DNA of 64,000 bases from Ampelocalamus luodianensis. Taxonomy: Eukaryota; Streptophyta; Magnoliopsida; Poales; Poaceae. The stretch is from positions 33,812,143 to 33,876,142 of the forward strand of contig CM070627.1 of the NCBI GenBank assembly GCA_036346255.1, given 5' to 3'. Shown here piece by piece: positions 33,875 to 45,637 of this stretch; the first letter of the stretch is position 1; each line of letters begins with the position of its first letter. The translations under genes were made by a program, and so were the position numbers. Under the pieces are notes generated by a model that saw only the letters and a program-made list of their open reading frames with translations, did not search any database and was not told where the DNA came from.

Positions 33875-35852
33875 CCGATGGGCTGAAGGGATGAACACCT
33901 GAGCAGAAGATATTTGTTGTTTGACAGTTTGACTTTTAAGTAGGCTGACTGGATCTTCTAAGTTGAGAAATGTCTTAAATACCACTGAGACAAATAACGA
34001 CAATTAACCAAAATTGACGACAATTAACGACTCGAGGAGATCAGGGCAATGGGCACCAACCGGGCATAGGTTCAGAAAGCTCTATTAGTAGGCCCTACTC
34101 AAAAGTTAGCAGTGGAGACCCACGATTCGACGGGGAAGATGGATCCAACGGGCTCTTTGACCTTAGATTCTTGTGTCACTAGCAGGCTAGTGACGAGCGG
34201 ACCTAAAGAATGATTCACTCAAATTTCAGTTTTTAGTGAAATAGCTCAATGTCTGATCACTTGTATTCCCGTTCAGCTGAGCAGAAATGCCCCGACAATC
34301 CACTTGTCTCCTCGCTCATTTTTTTTTATCTCGGTCCGCTCTGTTAGTGGGTAGGGCAATAAGGGCGCCGCTAGCCACTGGTTTGTGAATGGCTGGTGGA
34401 CGGAAGTACTGGAGGACGAAAAATGATTATCACGAGTGTGTTGAGACAGGCTTTGGGGTGGCGCTAGTGAAAGTGAGAAGACCACAGACGTCGCACTCCC
34501 CCCAAACCACAAACCCTAGTCATAGATTTGATCGGAAATTCCAGTCAAGTACGGAATTGGGGGGAAATGAGGAGGTGATCGACGGTGGTTGATCCGTGGA
34601 AGCTACCTAATAACTACGGCGCTCTCAGTCTTCGTGGAAGTCTGTGTGCTAGCTTTGATCGGAAAACCAAGATTGAAAGAACCTGTCCGTGTACGTGAAC
34701 CAATTAATGGCCAGTCAATGGCGTTGGCCTGTCCCCTCTTAAGAAGCAGTACTACTTAATCTTATAGCGTCTAGGGGCACCAATGGCCTTCAATCTCCCC
34801 TTTTAAAAAGTCTAAGCTAAGGCCTAATTTGAAACACAGGAATTGCTGTAGGAATTGAAAAGGTCTGGTGTTCCAAATAGCCTAAAACATGTGAAAAATC
34901 CGGGAAAGAGGCTTGGGGTGCAATTGAGGAATTAATGATTAAAATTTGTATTATACACGAAAAGCGACACCTTGCTACAGTAATAGCGGTGCCCTCGCTT
35001 CAGAATCACATGCACACGCAATTTCAGCCGTTGTTGGTGTAGCATTCGAAGCAATGCAGCGTGTCGGGAACGGATTAGGATCTAGTATTATCAGACCAAA
35101 CTAACATCGATAATGATACCATCCTCCATTAGGCAGTGTTAATGTCGATGGGGACCACTGGTGTCGCACCAGTGTTGCTTCTCTCGCCATCACCCCACCG
35201 TAGCTTCCCCATTCCTTCCTCTTCCGAATTTTTGGCGAATACGGTCGGTTTGCAAACCGTATTTACATTTTTGACCATACACAAACCGTATTTGCAGAAA
35301 TGGCAACGCGGCGACGGTCACCCGCGCCCAGCCGCGCGTGCCGCCACGCCGCCGTGGGTGCACACCCACCTCGCGCGCCGCCACCCGGCCGCCACGTCGC
35401 GTGGCGACGCCCACCCGCGCCCGCTTTTTTCAATTTTTCTTTTTTCAATTTTTTAGATGTAGAAATATTTTTAAAAAAATTTGTTACAGTGTGGGCGCAC
35501 GCTCACCCTGCGCCCACACTGTAGCAAAAATTTTGTTTTTGTTTTTGTTTTTTAAAAATATTTATGTTTATTTTTGTAAGAATTTTTAAATATAGTAAAT
35601 AGGGTCCAAAATTATGAAATTTTTATGGAGCCTTCTGACACCGTGTACTTACTTGTGTAATATTTTCAAAATTTTATCCATTATGAATTTTTCTCAAAAT
35701 TCATTTAAGTATATTGTAAATAGGGTTTCATCATTTCATGTGACTTAGAATGTATAAAAACGCTGCATAAAATACGCTGCATTTCAACTCCATTGGAGAT
35801 ATCTCAAGGAAGGAAGAATAATTGTCACTCTCGCATAACATCCCAGTGCAAT

Positions 35853-35934
35853 CCAATATCATCACTACATTGGATGATATTCTTTAATATCAGATCCAAT
35901 ATCATCACCGCATTGGATGATATTATTTAATAAT
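35853..35934 (+). repeat. Two copies of an AATATCATC/GATGATATT palindrome
   Basis: CCAATATCATCAC...CATTGGATGATATT occurs at about 35858-35883 and 35903-35932. Each copy is an inverted repeat. Confidence 0.75.
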
Positions 35935-35958
35935 GTATTGTACCATAGGTTAGATAAA

Positions 35959-36103
35959 CTTGTACATGAACCAACGAGGAATGCGTGGCATGCAGATCAT
36001 ATAACGATGTACCGTAACCTCCGACTCGTGTGCGCTTCAAGGCTACGGTACATCGTTATATGATCTACATGCCACGATTTTGCCTATTTGGTTTATGTAC
36101 AAG
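35959..36103 (+). ncRNA. Foldback resembling a miRNA or hairpin-siRNA precursor
   Basis: Arms 35959-36018 and 36041-36103 pair over about 60 nt. The core 35985-36016 with 36044-36075 is 32 bp with one mismatch, closed by a 27-nt loop. Outer parts pair with bulges (CTTGTACAT/ATGTACAAG). The shape fits a plant small-RNA precursor. Transcription is not shown by the sequence. Confidence 0.5.
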
Positions 36104-36169
36104 CCTATCGAGCTTGTAGTGTGATGCAAGATAAAGAATAGCATCTACATTAGGGTTTCATCTTGCATC

Positions 36170-36375
36170 CCGAGCTTGTCCGGCTCTCTCTACCGTGAAG
36201 TGGTAGGGTCTCTCCTCGTAGATGGCTCTTCGAGTAGACGGTGACCTTGACGCGCTACATTTCCTTGCCGTACTTGTTGATAGTGAAGCCATGATACTGC
36301 GTCGGTGGACGAGCCCAAACCCCAAGTATGCACCACAACTCGCACGAAACCTCCCCTTCTCTCAAGCAGTGTTCA
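36170..36375 (-). pseudogene. Captured protein-coding fragment inside the MULE
   Basis: Minus-strand frame with CELWCILGVWARPPTQYHGF, then TINKYGKEM, a stop, and RVKVTVYSKSHL. The composition is protein-like and unlike the flanking DNA. I do not recognise the parent gene. It has no start and contains an in-frame stop. Capture of host gene pieces is typical of Pack-MULEs. Confidence 0.4.
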
Positions 36376-37571
36376 TGAAACACATCTAAAAAATTTTGAA
36401 ATTAAGAAAAGATAAGTATCCAATTTAAGCCATAACATTTTCTTACATGCGACTAACAACGTTAATTACCACTAAACTAATTCATTATTACTAAACTAAT
36501 TCATTACTAGTCAACTAACTAATTACGACTAGCTGACTAAGACTGACTAATTATAACTACGATAATAACGGCAAAAGCATAGCACAAATTACCTGCCCTT
36601 CGGAGGAAGTAATCGATCAGTCATTCGGGGGAAGTAATCAATCAAGGTCAAGCGACGAGTGAGTGCCAGAGTTCGGTATTTATAGCCGAGCGGAGAATGA
36701 GCCGCGCGTTGGCGCCGGGAATTCGTAAGATTTGGTGCCAGAATTTCTGGACGAGGCGACAGATGTGCGGATGAGGGAGGAGGGACGGTGGGATAATGGA
36801 CAAAATTTCATGAAATCATTCCAAGTCACATGAAATGATGAAACCCTATTTACAATATACTTAAATGAATTTTTGAGAAAAATTCATAATGGATAAATTT
36901 TTAAAATATTACACAAGCAAGTACACGGTGTCGAAGGCTCCATAAAAATGTCATAATTTTTGGACCATATTTACTATATTTAACAATTCTTACAAAAATA
37001 AACATAAATGATTTTTTTAAAAAAACAAAAACAAAAATTTTGCTACAGTGTGGGCGCAGGTGAGCGTCGCGCCACCATCAGTAGCAAATTTTTTTTGAAA
37101 AAATATTTTACATCTAAAAAAAAATTGAAAAAAGCGGGCGCAGGGTGGGCGTCGCGCCACGCGACGTGGCGCGGTGGCACCGGCGCAGGTGGGCGCGGCG
37201 CCACGCGACGACATGAGCGGCACGGCAGCACGGGCGCAGGTGACCGCGCGCCACGTTGCCATTTCTGCAAATACAGTTTGCGCATGATCAAAAATGTAAA
37301 TACGGTTTGCAAACCGACCGTATCCGCCAAAAACTCTCCTCTTCCATAATACCTTTGCAAGCATGACAAACAGTGGCATTTTTTATGATATCACGACTTG
37401 ACAGTGGTTTCTTTTGAATGGAAAAAGATGGTGTTGGTTATTGCTTGAGAATGAAACGAAGCCACCGTAGTGCCAAACGAAGCTTCGCTCGAGTAGAACC
37501 GCAGGGCTAGATCAAGGGTCTGCTTGGCATAGCTGCAGCTTTTCTGAAAAATAGCTTCTGGCTGGACTGAA

Positions 37572-38101
37572 TGATGAGGACATGACCTTTATAGATACGT
37601 TTTGATCAGATCAGCTCGGAATTAGCCTAACAATACCAACTTCAAACAAGCATAACTTTCACATACAGAGTCCGTTCCCTTTAGATTTGTGGCTCCTCGT
37701 TCCCTATTTAAGGAGGCCGCACCCCCTCTAGTTTTCTTGGATTTTGTTTAGTTAAAAGTTAGCTTCATAGCAACTTCGTGTATTGGCTTGTGTCGACTAG
37801 ACCAACCATAATACCGCTTTAGAGTCCCAACTCAATTAAATATTTCAATCCTATTTGCAATTTCAGATTGCTTATTATCTTGTTCTTGCGTGCTTCTTCG
37901 GTGTATGCAGGAATCGACCTTCGTGGTCAGGTCAACCGGGTATTCGTGCACGCTTGATAACGACTTGTCAATCAGTTCAGCGATTGCGTGGTTTCGAGCC
38001 TTGCGTGTTCGTAGCCAGGATCGTGAGAGTTGAGCGACTATTACCGAACGTATCGTTCTCATCGAAAGATCGGGACAACAATCGGACCTTCGGGTTCATT
38101 A
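37572..38101 (+). repeat. 5' LTR of the gag-only element
   Basis: Starts TGATGAGGAC and ends GGGTTCATTA. The 3' partner ends TCATCA, so the last bases have diverged. Confidence 0.93.
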
Positions 38102-38115
38102 GGTGGTATCAGAGC

Positions 38116-40090
38116 TACAGTTCATCGGTGAGAATTTTTTCCTACAGTCCACATAGCCGAAAATCAAAAAAAAAGGGTTAGTTCTTATCGTCCAAACCAA
38201 TTTGTGCCTCGCATTGTTTCTTTCACTTCTTGTGTTATTGAATTGTCGTTGCATCGTCGGGTCGTCGTGCTGGTTTCTGTCTAGATTGATCTAGTTAGGG
38301 TCATTTGCATATCGTCTAGTCTGTTCTTCATACAAAAAAATATAGCAGATTGGTCGCGTGTCTTCCAGCGGCGTTTCCTGTCGTCGCCGTCCTCTTGAGT
38401 CGTGCGCTGCGCTTGACCGAGCCGGGATTCGGTTCTTCTGCGTTTCATCGCGAGGCAAAACCGAGGGCAGCAGCACACACAAAAAAATCTATATCAGATC
38501 GGTTTGGTCGCCTCCATCGCGCAGTCGCTCGTCCCAAGGGGTTCACGCACACATCGCATCAGATCAATCAAAGGAATTCACCGAACAAGCTTCTGTTGGT
38601 TAATCGCCAGTCGGGTTCATCGTCGTTGTCATCCAACAGCAAGCAGAAGCATTCATTCACAAAAAAAAAAGAGCAGATCATTTTTTCCTCTCAGGCCACC
38701 GCCACTCGGGGACAGCCACCGCCGGAGCTGCAGCCGCCTCCACCGCCGTTGCTACCTCCGCCGGTCCCGCACCACCGCAGCGGCTCCATCGACCCGCGGC
38801 CGCCTCGGCAGGCTCCACTGGCCCGCGCCGCTTGGCTTTTGTTTCTTCGCCGCCGCTCGAAGCCGCCGCCACCGGCCGCCGGAAACCAACGCCACCGCCT
38901 GGCCGCCGCCGACCACCACCGCCGCCGCTCGGTTTCTTCTCGGACCGTCGTCGCTTCGGGACGCCGCCACCGTGTGCCGAAGTTTGCCCCACCACGGCCG
39001 CTACCATCCGAGCTGCTTTCTTAGGCCGCCATCAGACGCGCGGGTCGCCGCCGCTGCCACCCGAGCCGCCGCTCGGATTCTTCTTGGACCGGAGCCGCTG
39101 CCGCTCGGGGGAGCCACCACCACCGTCGCTCGCCTCCGGATCCGACCAGCTCCGCCACACGGGCCGCCGCCGTCGCCGAAAGGGGAACCGCCGAGCCACC
39201 GCCGCAGCTCGTCCCTACGCCGCTGTCGCACGGCGCGATCACTGGCCGCCGCCGCAGTCGAGCCCCCACTTGCCGTCGTCGCCTCCAGAGCTATTTGGGG
39301 AATCGGTGGTTGTGCTTTTTGGTGGCAAAAGAAAAGTCCAGCCTTTGAGGCTTAAAGATAAAGGGGTGAGCCAAAGAAGAGCAAAAATAAAAAGAAAGAG
39401 GAAAGAGACCAAAAAAAAGAAAGAAGAGAAGAAAAGACCCGATTTTTCGCTATTGCTACAGTAAACACAAAATCATTTTTTGGTTGCTGTAGCAACCTGA
39501 AAAATTCTGGTTTTCAGTCCCAATGGTGTTCTGAGGTAGAAAAAAAGAAAAGAAAGAAAAAAAGAGAAGAAAGAGTAGAAAGAAAGAAGAAAAAAGAGAA
39601 GAAGAAGAAGATAATTCAAAGCTGCCTCTCTTTTCTTGACATTATTTCCTTGTTCAGTTGGGCATAATTCATCCATTGCTCGCTTGCATTGTTGGTTCTT
39701 GTACTAGCCGTCGTTGTTGCTACTAGTCGTTCTTGTGAGTTGCTCTAGTTAGGTTTGGTTTAGACTAGGACCAGCACTTGTGACTAGTACCTTGAACTGC
39801 TTTTCAACTATGCATACTGAATTAAATAATTGCTATTCCTTTGCTACATATTAGCCTTCCGAGCTCCATTTCCTACTAACTCAGCAAGTGCCGTTCCTCG
39901 CAATCGTTGGGCTGATCGCAAGTGAGAGTATCACGAACCAGCCACCGGTCGTACCATTTCCTTGCTGCATTGGTAAGAACTTGTAAGAACTGGGTATAAG
40001 CTTGAGTGTAAGTGACTTGGTTGAACCTCCAGAACCTAGTAGTTGATAGGGACATATACTTGAGATTTGTTTCCTTGTTTTCTACTAACT
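38116..40090 (+). other. Long leader of the gag-only element
   Basis: Two kilobases. 38690-39290 is rich in CCG/GCC repeats, and 39355-39610 is a purine tract of A/G. The open frames here (for example 38350-39024 and 38504-39355) are proline/arginine-rich by composition and were not accepted as genes. Confidence 0.7.
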
Positions 40091-41983
40091 ATGGCAGGTT
40101 CACGGAAAGATCGCAAGATATATCCACCTCTTCTTCGAACTGTTGGACGGGAGTGCAAGATAGTGAACGAGGAAGATGCACACTTGAGACAAATTTTTTC
40201 ACCACGGGAGGTATATGATAGTGATAGTATGTCTCATAAAATTAACTTCACTGTACCCTCTTTTACTGGGAATTATGATCCTGATACTTATCTCACATGG
40301 GAATTAGTTGTACAACAATTATTTGCATGCCATGAATTTCCTGATCATCTAAAAGTTAGGGCTATTACCCGTGAGTTTTATGATTTTGCATCTATTTGGT
40401 GGAGTGAATACTGTCGTACTAATCAAAACATAAATAGAACATGGAATGCTTCGAAGAGAGCAATGAGACATAGATTTGTACCTTCATATTATTCTCGTGG
40501 ATTGCTTAATAAATTGCAACGTTTAAGACAAGGTAATAGTTCTGTAGAGGATTATTATCAAGATTTGCAAACTACTTTGTCTCGTTGTGGTTTAGAAGAA
40601 ACTGAAGATGCGAAGATAACTAGATTTCTAGGAGGATTAAACCATCAAATTCGGAATAAACTTGTTTATAAACCTCCCACTGTCACTCGCTTGTTTCGTC
40701 TTGCTTGCCAAGTTGAAAAAGAAGTACAGGGACGACAATCCAAGACTGTTCGTGCTTTTTCGTCTACTTCCACTATACCTTCACGTGTACATGAAACAAA
40801 TAAGCGCACGGTACAAACCTCCGCATCAAGATCATCTTCGGTTGCTTCTCCTGCTGTTGCATCTACCATGATTGTCGCCCCTGCTGCTGTGAGCGTTACT
40901 CTGTCTCGTTGTCTTGCCCCCTTGGCTCGCTCCTTGTTAATTGAGCTGGAGCAAGAAGAAGAACGAAAAGCTTTTGACTACTCACCAACTCCAGTACCAA
41001 CATCATCTGAGTCGAGCCTACAAGGTAATACCAAAGGTACTGATTTGAACACTCAATCTAAGACCAATAACCATGATTTCATGCCTAGTATCATTGAGCA
41101 AAGGGAAAATCAGATTGTAGTAGAAACCACTGCATCACATGAGGTGGATGAACCTAGTGCTGAGAAGGTAGAAATTCATTTCCTAGCTACAAAATCTGAT
41201 ATTATTAAGAATTCGCATGAATCCTGTGATAATTTGATTGATTTGCCAGCTGAGTTGAGTGCACCATGTGATAAACTTGTTGATTTACCTTTTGACTTGA
41301 GTGCGCCATGTGCTGAAATAATTGAATTGCCTGCTATTTTGAATGATTCATGTGATGATTTAATCGCATACAATGATCATGTGGAATTGGTTAGACATAA
41401 AGATGTTTTGACTAGAATTTCTCCTGCTGACTCTTTATGTTATATTATGTTGGATCCACCTATGAAATTGTCACATGCCTTGGAAAAAGTTTCTGTAATT
41501 GTATGTTCGAAATCCTTGTTTAGCGCCTACACCCCTGGATATAAGTTTAATTTGATTGGAGATTATGGTGTAGACAATCAATTTCTTGTATATCGAATAT
41601 GCATAACTTGTGATCACATAGATGAATTGAAGCATGTTGTTTCGAACAACAATTCTTGTGTGCTGAATCTTGTTCAATATGCGAGTCAAATAAAATTTAG
41701 TGCTCATCTCATGCCTATGTGTTCACTTTTTATGGCACCATCTAGAAATGACAATCTGAATAAAGATGTTGAATTATGGAAGAACTTACTAATCTTTTCA
41801 CCTTTGCTAGATGAATTTGCTATTGCTCATTTGACATATGATTATAATGGTGAATTTTGTTTGATTCCAAGAGTTGTAGATTTGCCCATATATGCTACCA
41901 CTGTAAGTTTACAACTTCAGATATTTGAATTGCATAAACGCTTCCCTTACATTTGCAAACTAGTTGCAATAATTGTTGTGTGA
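40091..41983 (+). CDS. Gag protein of a non-autonomous LTR retrotransposon, 630 residues, intact
   Basis: Start chosen at 40091 (MAGSRKDRKIYPP); an in-frame ATG at 40067 would add eight residues. Residues ~55-210 form a retrotransposon gag domain (TYLTWELVVQQLFACHEFPD, FASIWWSEYCR, RLRQGNSSVEDYYQDLQTTL, FLGGLNHQIRNKL). No CCHC zinc knuckle and no protease follow. Residues ~373-428 hold four degenerate ~14-residue repeats with the pattern C-D-x-L-(I/V)-(D/E)-L-P. The C-terminal ~200 residues match nothing I know. By family it forms cytoplasmic particles packaging RNA. The uninterrupted frame suggests selection or youth. Confidence 0.85.
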   Translation: MAGSRKDRKIYPPLLRTVGRECKIVNEEDAHLRQIFSPREVYDSDSMSHKINFTVPSFTGNYDPDTYLTWELVVQQLFACHEFPDHLKVRAITREFYDFASIWWSEYCRTNQNINRTWNASKRAMRHRFVPSYYSRGLLNKLQRLRQGNSSVEDYYQDLQTTLSRCGLEETEDAKITRFLGGLNHQIRNKLVYKPPTVTRLFRLACQVEKEVQGRQSKTVRAFSSTSTIPSRVHETNKRTVQTSASRSSSVASPAVASTMIVAPAAVSVTLSRCLAPLARSLLIELEQEEERKAFDYSPTPVPTSSESSLQGNTKGTDLNTQSKTNNHDFMPSIIEQRENQIVVETTASHEVDEPSAEKVEIHFLATKSDIIKNSHESCDNLIDLPAELSAPCDKLVDLPFDLSAPCAEIIELPAILNDSCDDLIAYNDHVELVRHKDVLTRISPADSLCYIMLDPPMKLSHALEKVSVIVCSKSLFSAYTPGYKFNLIGDYGVDNQFLVYRICITCDHIDELKHVVSNNNSCVLNLVQYASQIKFSAHLMPMCSLFMAPSRNDNLNKDVELWKNLLIFSPLLDEFAIAHLTYDYNGEFCLIPRVVDLPIYATTVSLQLQIFELHKRFPYICKLVAIIVV

Positions 41984-42167
41984 GAACTTTTGTTTTGATC
42001 ATTCACATATATGATTGCTGTTGTCTTCTAACATTAATTGTGCAACAACGAAGAACTGTTAAAACAGATGACATATATATATATCATGCATACACTTTGG
42101 CTTCTTTGTTACCCTATTTTCAGCTTATCAAAAGCCGATGACGGCTTTGTTTTCAAGAAAGGGAGGA

Positions 42168-42697
42168 TGATGAGAACATGACCTTTATGGATACGTTTTG
42201 GTCAGATCAGCTCGGAATTAGCCTGACAACACCAACTTCAAACGGGCATAACTTTCACATACAGAGTCCGTTCCCTTTAGATTTGTGGCTCCTCGTTCCC
42301 TATTTAAGGAGGCCGCACCCTCTCTAGTTTTCTTGGATTTTGTTTAGTTAAAAGTTAGCTTAATAGCAACTTCGTGTATTGTCTTGTGTCGACTAGACTA
42401 ACCATAATACTGCTTCAGAATCCCAACTCAATTAAATATTTCAATCCTATTTGCAATTTCAGATTGCTTATTATCTTGTTCTTGAGTGCTTCTTTGGTGT
42501 ATGCAGGAATCGACCTTCGTGGTCAGGTCAACCGGGTATTCGTGCACGGTTGATAACGACTTGTCAATCAGTTCAGCGATTGCGTGGTTTCGAGCCTTGC
42601 GTGTTCGTAGCCAGGATCGTGAGAGTTGAGTGACTACTACCGAACGTATCGTTCTCATCGAAAGATCGGGACAACAATCGGACCTTCGGGTTCATCA
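42168..42697 (+). repeat. 3' LTR of the gag-only element
   Basis: Partner of 37572-38101. It differs by scattered substitutions such as AACAATACC versus AACAACACC. Confidence 0.93.
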
Positions 42698-43291
42698 CTG
42701 AAGGGCTGAACGACTGAGCAGAAGATATTTGTTGTTTGGTAGTCTAACTGTTAGGTAGACTGACTGGAGCTTCTAAGTTAAGAAATGTCTTAAATGCCAC
42801 TGAGACAAATAACGGCAATTAACCGCAATTGATGATAATTAACGACTGGAGGAGACCGGGGTGGCGGGCACCAGCTGGGGCGGTGGCAGCACGAGAGGAG
42901 GGAAGCCGAGGCAACGGCGATGGCGCTGGAGGATGGAAGCCGGGGCTAGCATCGGCATGAGAGGAGAACGAAGGCGGCGGCGGGTGGAGACTAGAGAGGA
43001 GCTGAGTTGGGAACGATTGGAATGGGCCGGGAGAGGGGGGGAAAGGACTATATTTGTGGTACGAGTGGGTAATTCTACCCAAGTTTCAAGGGTAAACATG
43101 TAATCCAGCCCTGCAGAAGCCTTCAAAGTCGTGAGAAGCTGCCCCACGTCGGTTTCTCGCTTTCTAGCTTCCCCACGTTGAAGATAACTTTTGGTTTTTC
43201 CAATAGTGACTACTGAAAGCCACCCGTTTAGGACGGCTTTCGGCTTTTCCTAGCGAAAAGTCAAAGCTAAAGATATCCAAACAGCCCCAAG

Positions 43292-43675
43292 ATTGGACTG
43301 GCTTCATTGAAGCAGACTGCATCACAGAATGAATGCAAAACAGGACATCAGAAGCTGCAAACCACATCCAGATACAGATACCATTGCCAAAAACACCAAG
43401 TACTGAAAGACACCATTGAGAAATCTCCTCGGCTCTACGTCGGCTGCAAACATTCAAGTACGTGGGTTTGTGCAGTGCTTTATATTCGTTGACAACTTGA
43501 CATTGTAATTATGTCAGTCAAGCAGGCCTTGTGTCATGTAACAGAACTCTTTTCTGGCATACATGTCATCAGTCACCATAGAAGTATAAACTTCCTATAA
43601 ACAAGATATATACATACAGTACATGTGTGCTTCAGGTTTAAACACTCATCATAAGTACTTGTTTAACCCAGCTGG
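43292..43675. other. 3' flank of the deacetylase pseudogene
   Basis: Probably old 3' UTR and spacer. No further exon or repeat was recognised. Confidence 0.4.
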
Positions 43676-45637
43676 CTACCTAGTTCTATCAAGTTTTTTT
43701 TTTGAGAGATTGATAATCGAATCTGCTATTACTCGAGCACTCGACTTCATATAGCCTCCTGAGATGGGGGAAGAGATGGAAAGTGTGCATAGGAATACAG
43801 CATTAGTGGCTGTATGATTAGCGGGATAAACCATCAAATGCAGGGGAAGTACTTACCTGATATCCGCATGAGTAGAGGAATGTTTTGATCTTTCGCATAC
43901 CTAAACACCTTCTCATCTCTGATCACCGCACCCTCAGGACTTATCTGGAATGTGGGGAAAAACATATTGGATTCAGCAGCATAGCACCAATTGGTGCAGG
44001 GTACACAAGAAAAACAAGGGCTACAGGTTGTTTATAAACTAGTGTTTCTAATACTTCTGTGCATGATTAAGATTCTGCATTATGATGATATCTTCAAGGC
44101 ATTTTCTGCAGGTTGCAGAATACAACGCTGCACTGAAACGTTACTTATGTGCCCGATCTTTGTGAAAAATATAATATAGTTGATCAGAAAAGTACCTTCA
44201 ATCTGCCCAATGGATCACCCCATCCAGGGTATCTGTCCCAGCATTATAAACAATCAACTGGGGCTGAAATCTACTTTTTTGCGACCTGCAAACAAAATGC
44301 TCCAAGAGTAACCGTAAATAACAAGTTTGTAAAAATAATTATATTTATAAACAGCAAGAGCAAATGGTTCCAAGTGCAACAAGTCTGCAAACATATTATC
44401 AATATAGTATTGGGCATGATCATTTCCTCATGATAAGGTAGAATGAGAAATTATGTTACCCAAGTGCCCAACTGTTACGGTCGGAATACAATACCATCGT
44501 AGAGTTCGACCACGACACAATGCCCAGGCGCAAGGGGAGGGTGCGGCAGCATAGCTGTCGGCCAGCTCCTTCGGTTTTTCTTGCCGATTATGTTTAGGGC
44601 TTTTAAATTAGGAAGATTGTATTAGAATTGGTTTCCACATCGAGTTTCCATGTTTAAATTTCTATCTTTAGTTTGTAATCTCTATTTAAAGAGAGAAGAT
44701 CATAAATAAAGGGCAAGCAAGAATGAAGAAAAGTCTTACCTTGCCTCTCCCCCTGTGTCAGCCGGCGTTGTGCCTTGCGTGTGATGGCGCCTCCTCGTCA
44801 TCACCAATCGCTTGTCGTCCAGCCTTCCACCTCTCACTCCTATTTCCTTCGCCGCCAAACCTTAGCTTGCTTCCGGGGTATTATCGCCGCTTTATCAAGG
44901 ACCACGGGGCAATCGCTACCCCGCTGACTCAACTTCTAAAGGAGACATTTTGGTGGTCAGAGGAAGCTAGCCACGCCTTGCAAGCCCTCAAGCACACCCT
45001 TGCCACCGCCCCGGTATTGCAGCTTCCTGATTTCACTAAGGCCTTCATCGTGGAATGTGATGCTTTAGGATCCAGCTTTGAAGTTGTACTTCATCAAGGC
45101 GACGGGCCGATAACCTTTTTTAGCCGAGCAATTGCACCTCGGCATACTAAATTGGTCGCGTACGAGCGTGAGTTAATTGGGCTCGTTCAGGCGGTGCGGC
45201 ATTGGCTTCCGTACTTATGGAGGTGTTCATTCCTCGTACGCATGGATTGTTAGGAAAAATAGGGACAAAAGAGACACGAATTTTTACATGAAAAACTCTT
45301 GTGGGGAAAAATTATGGGCGTCAATTGGCAATAATCACTATATGAGGAGTGTTTACAAAACACAGCGGAATTACAATGAGCAGTCTTACTCTCCCTGTGC
45401 GACTTACAAGAGGTATATAAAAGGGTAAAAGGACTTGGAATCCAAGTAAGAAACTAATCCGCTAATATGGCAAGTTTAGATTCGACAATATTAGAAATTC
45501 GGATCACATACAGATCACATATATCAACAATCTCCACCTTAAGACGAATTTTCTCTTGTAGCATAATAAAGAATCATCAATCACCAAATAACTCCATAAT
45601 AAGATAAAAATCACCGTGCGTCAACTAATCTCTAGGA

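Larger units (their letters stand above)
21446..34064 (+). repeat. Tandem duplication, copy A (interrupted by two insertions)
   Basis: The ancestral ~1.55-kb unit is present as 21446-22335, about 26075-26548 and 33875-34064. It matches 34065-35225, 37346-37571 and 42698-42880 in order. The junction between copies lies at about 34064/34065, where GGCACCAACCGGG meets CATAGGTTC. Confidence 0.88.
35226..37336. mobile_element. Non-autonomous MULE (Pack-MULE-like) with ~530-bp TIRs
   Basis: A perfect 9-bp target duplication TCCTCTTCC lies at 35217-35225 and 37337-37345, and the empty site is seen in copy A near 26320. Termini GAATTTTTGGCGAATACGG and inverted GAGTTTTTGGCGGATACGG begin TIRs of about 530 bp (35226-35756, 36806-37336). 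The TIRs contain a perfect 14-bp hairpin (35486-35499 with 35509-35522). The ~1-kb interior has no transposase. It holds a foldback and a protein-like fragment. Confidence 0.92.
37572..42697 (+). mobile_element. Gag-only LTR retrotransposon, complete, with open reading frame
   Basis: LTRs 37572-38101 and 42168-42697 (530 bp each, few differences) are flanked by a perfect target duplication CTGAA (37567-37571, 42698-42702). PBS TGGTATCAGAGC (methionine initiator tRNA) is at 38104-38115. Polypurine tract AAGAAAGGGAGGA lies just before the 3' LTR. The interior holds one long ORF, a gag, and no protease, reverse transcriptase or integrase. It must therefore rely on enzymes from another element. 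LTR likeness points to a recent insertion. Confidence 0.93.
34065..42880 (+). repeat. Tandem duplication, copy B (interrupted by two insertions)
   Basis: Second copy of the ~1.55-kb unit. The part 34640-34790 is nearly identical to 22000-22150. Copy A gives the empty site for both insertions here. Confidence 0.88.
37519..43291 (+). mobile_element. Non-autonomous transposon with GGGTCTGCTTGG / CCAAACAGCCCC ends (copy B)
   Basis: The left end is at 37519 and the inverted right end GGGGCTGTTTGGATA is at 43276-43291, each followed by AGCT(G/T)..CTTTT-type subterminal sequence. The native length is about 0.8 kb without the retrotransposon inserted at 37572-42697. The GC-rich part 42860-43020 has no known domain. 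Confidence 0.6.

Noticed and set aside
38350..39464. Several 200-280-codon frames in the gag-only element leader
   Set aside because: Produced by CCG/GCC repeats; proline/arginine-rich in every frame and lacking any known domain.
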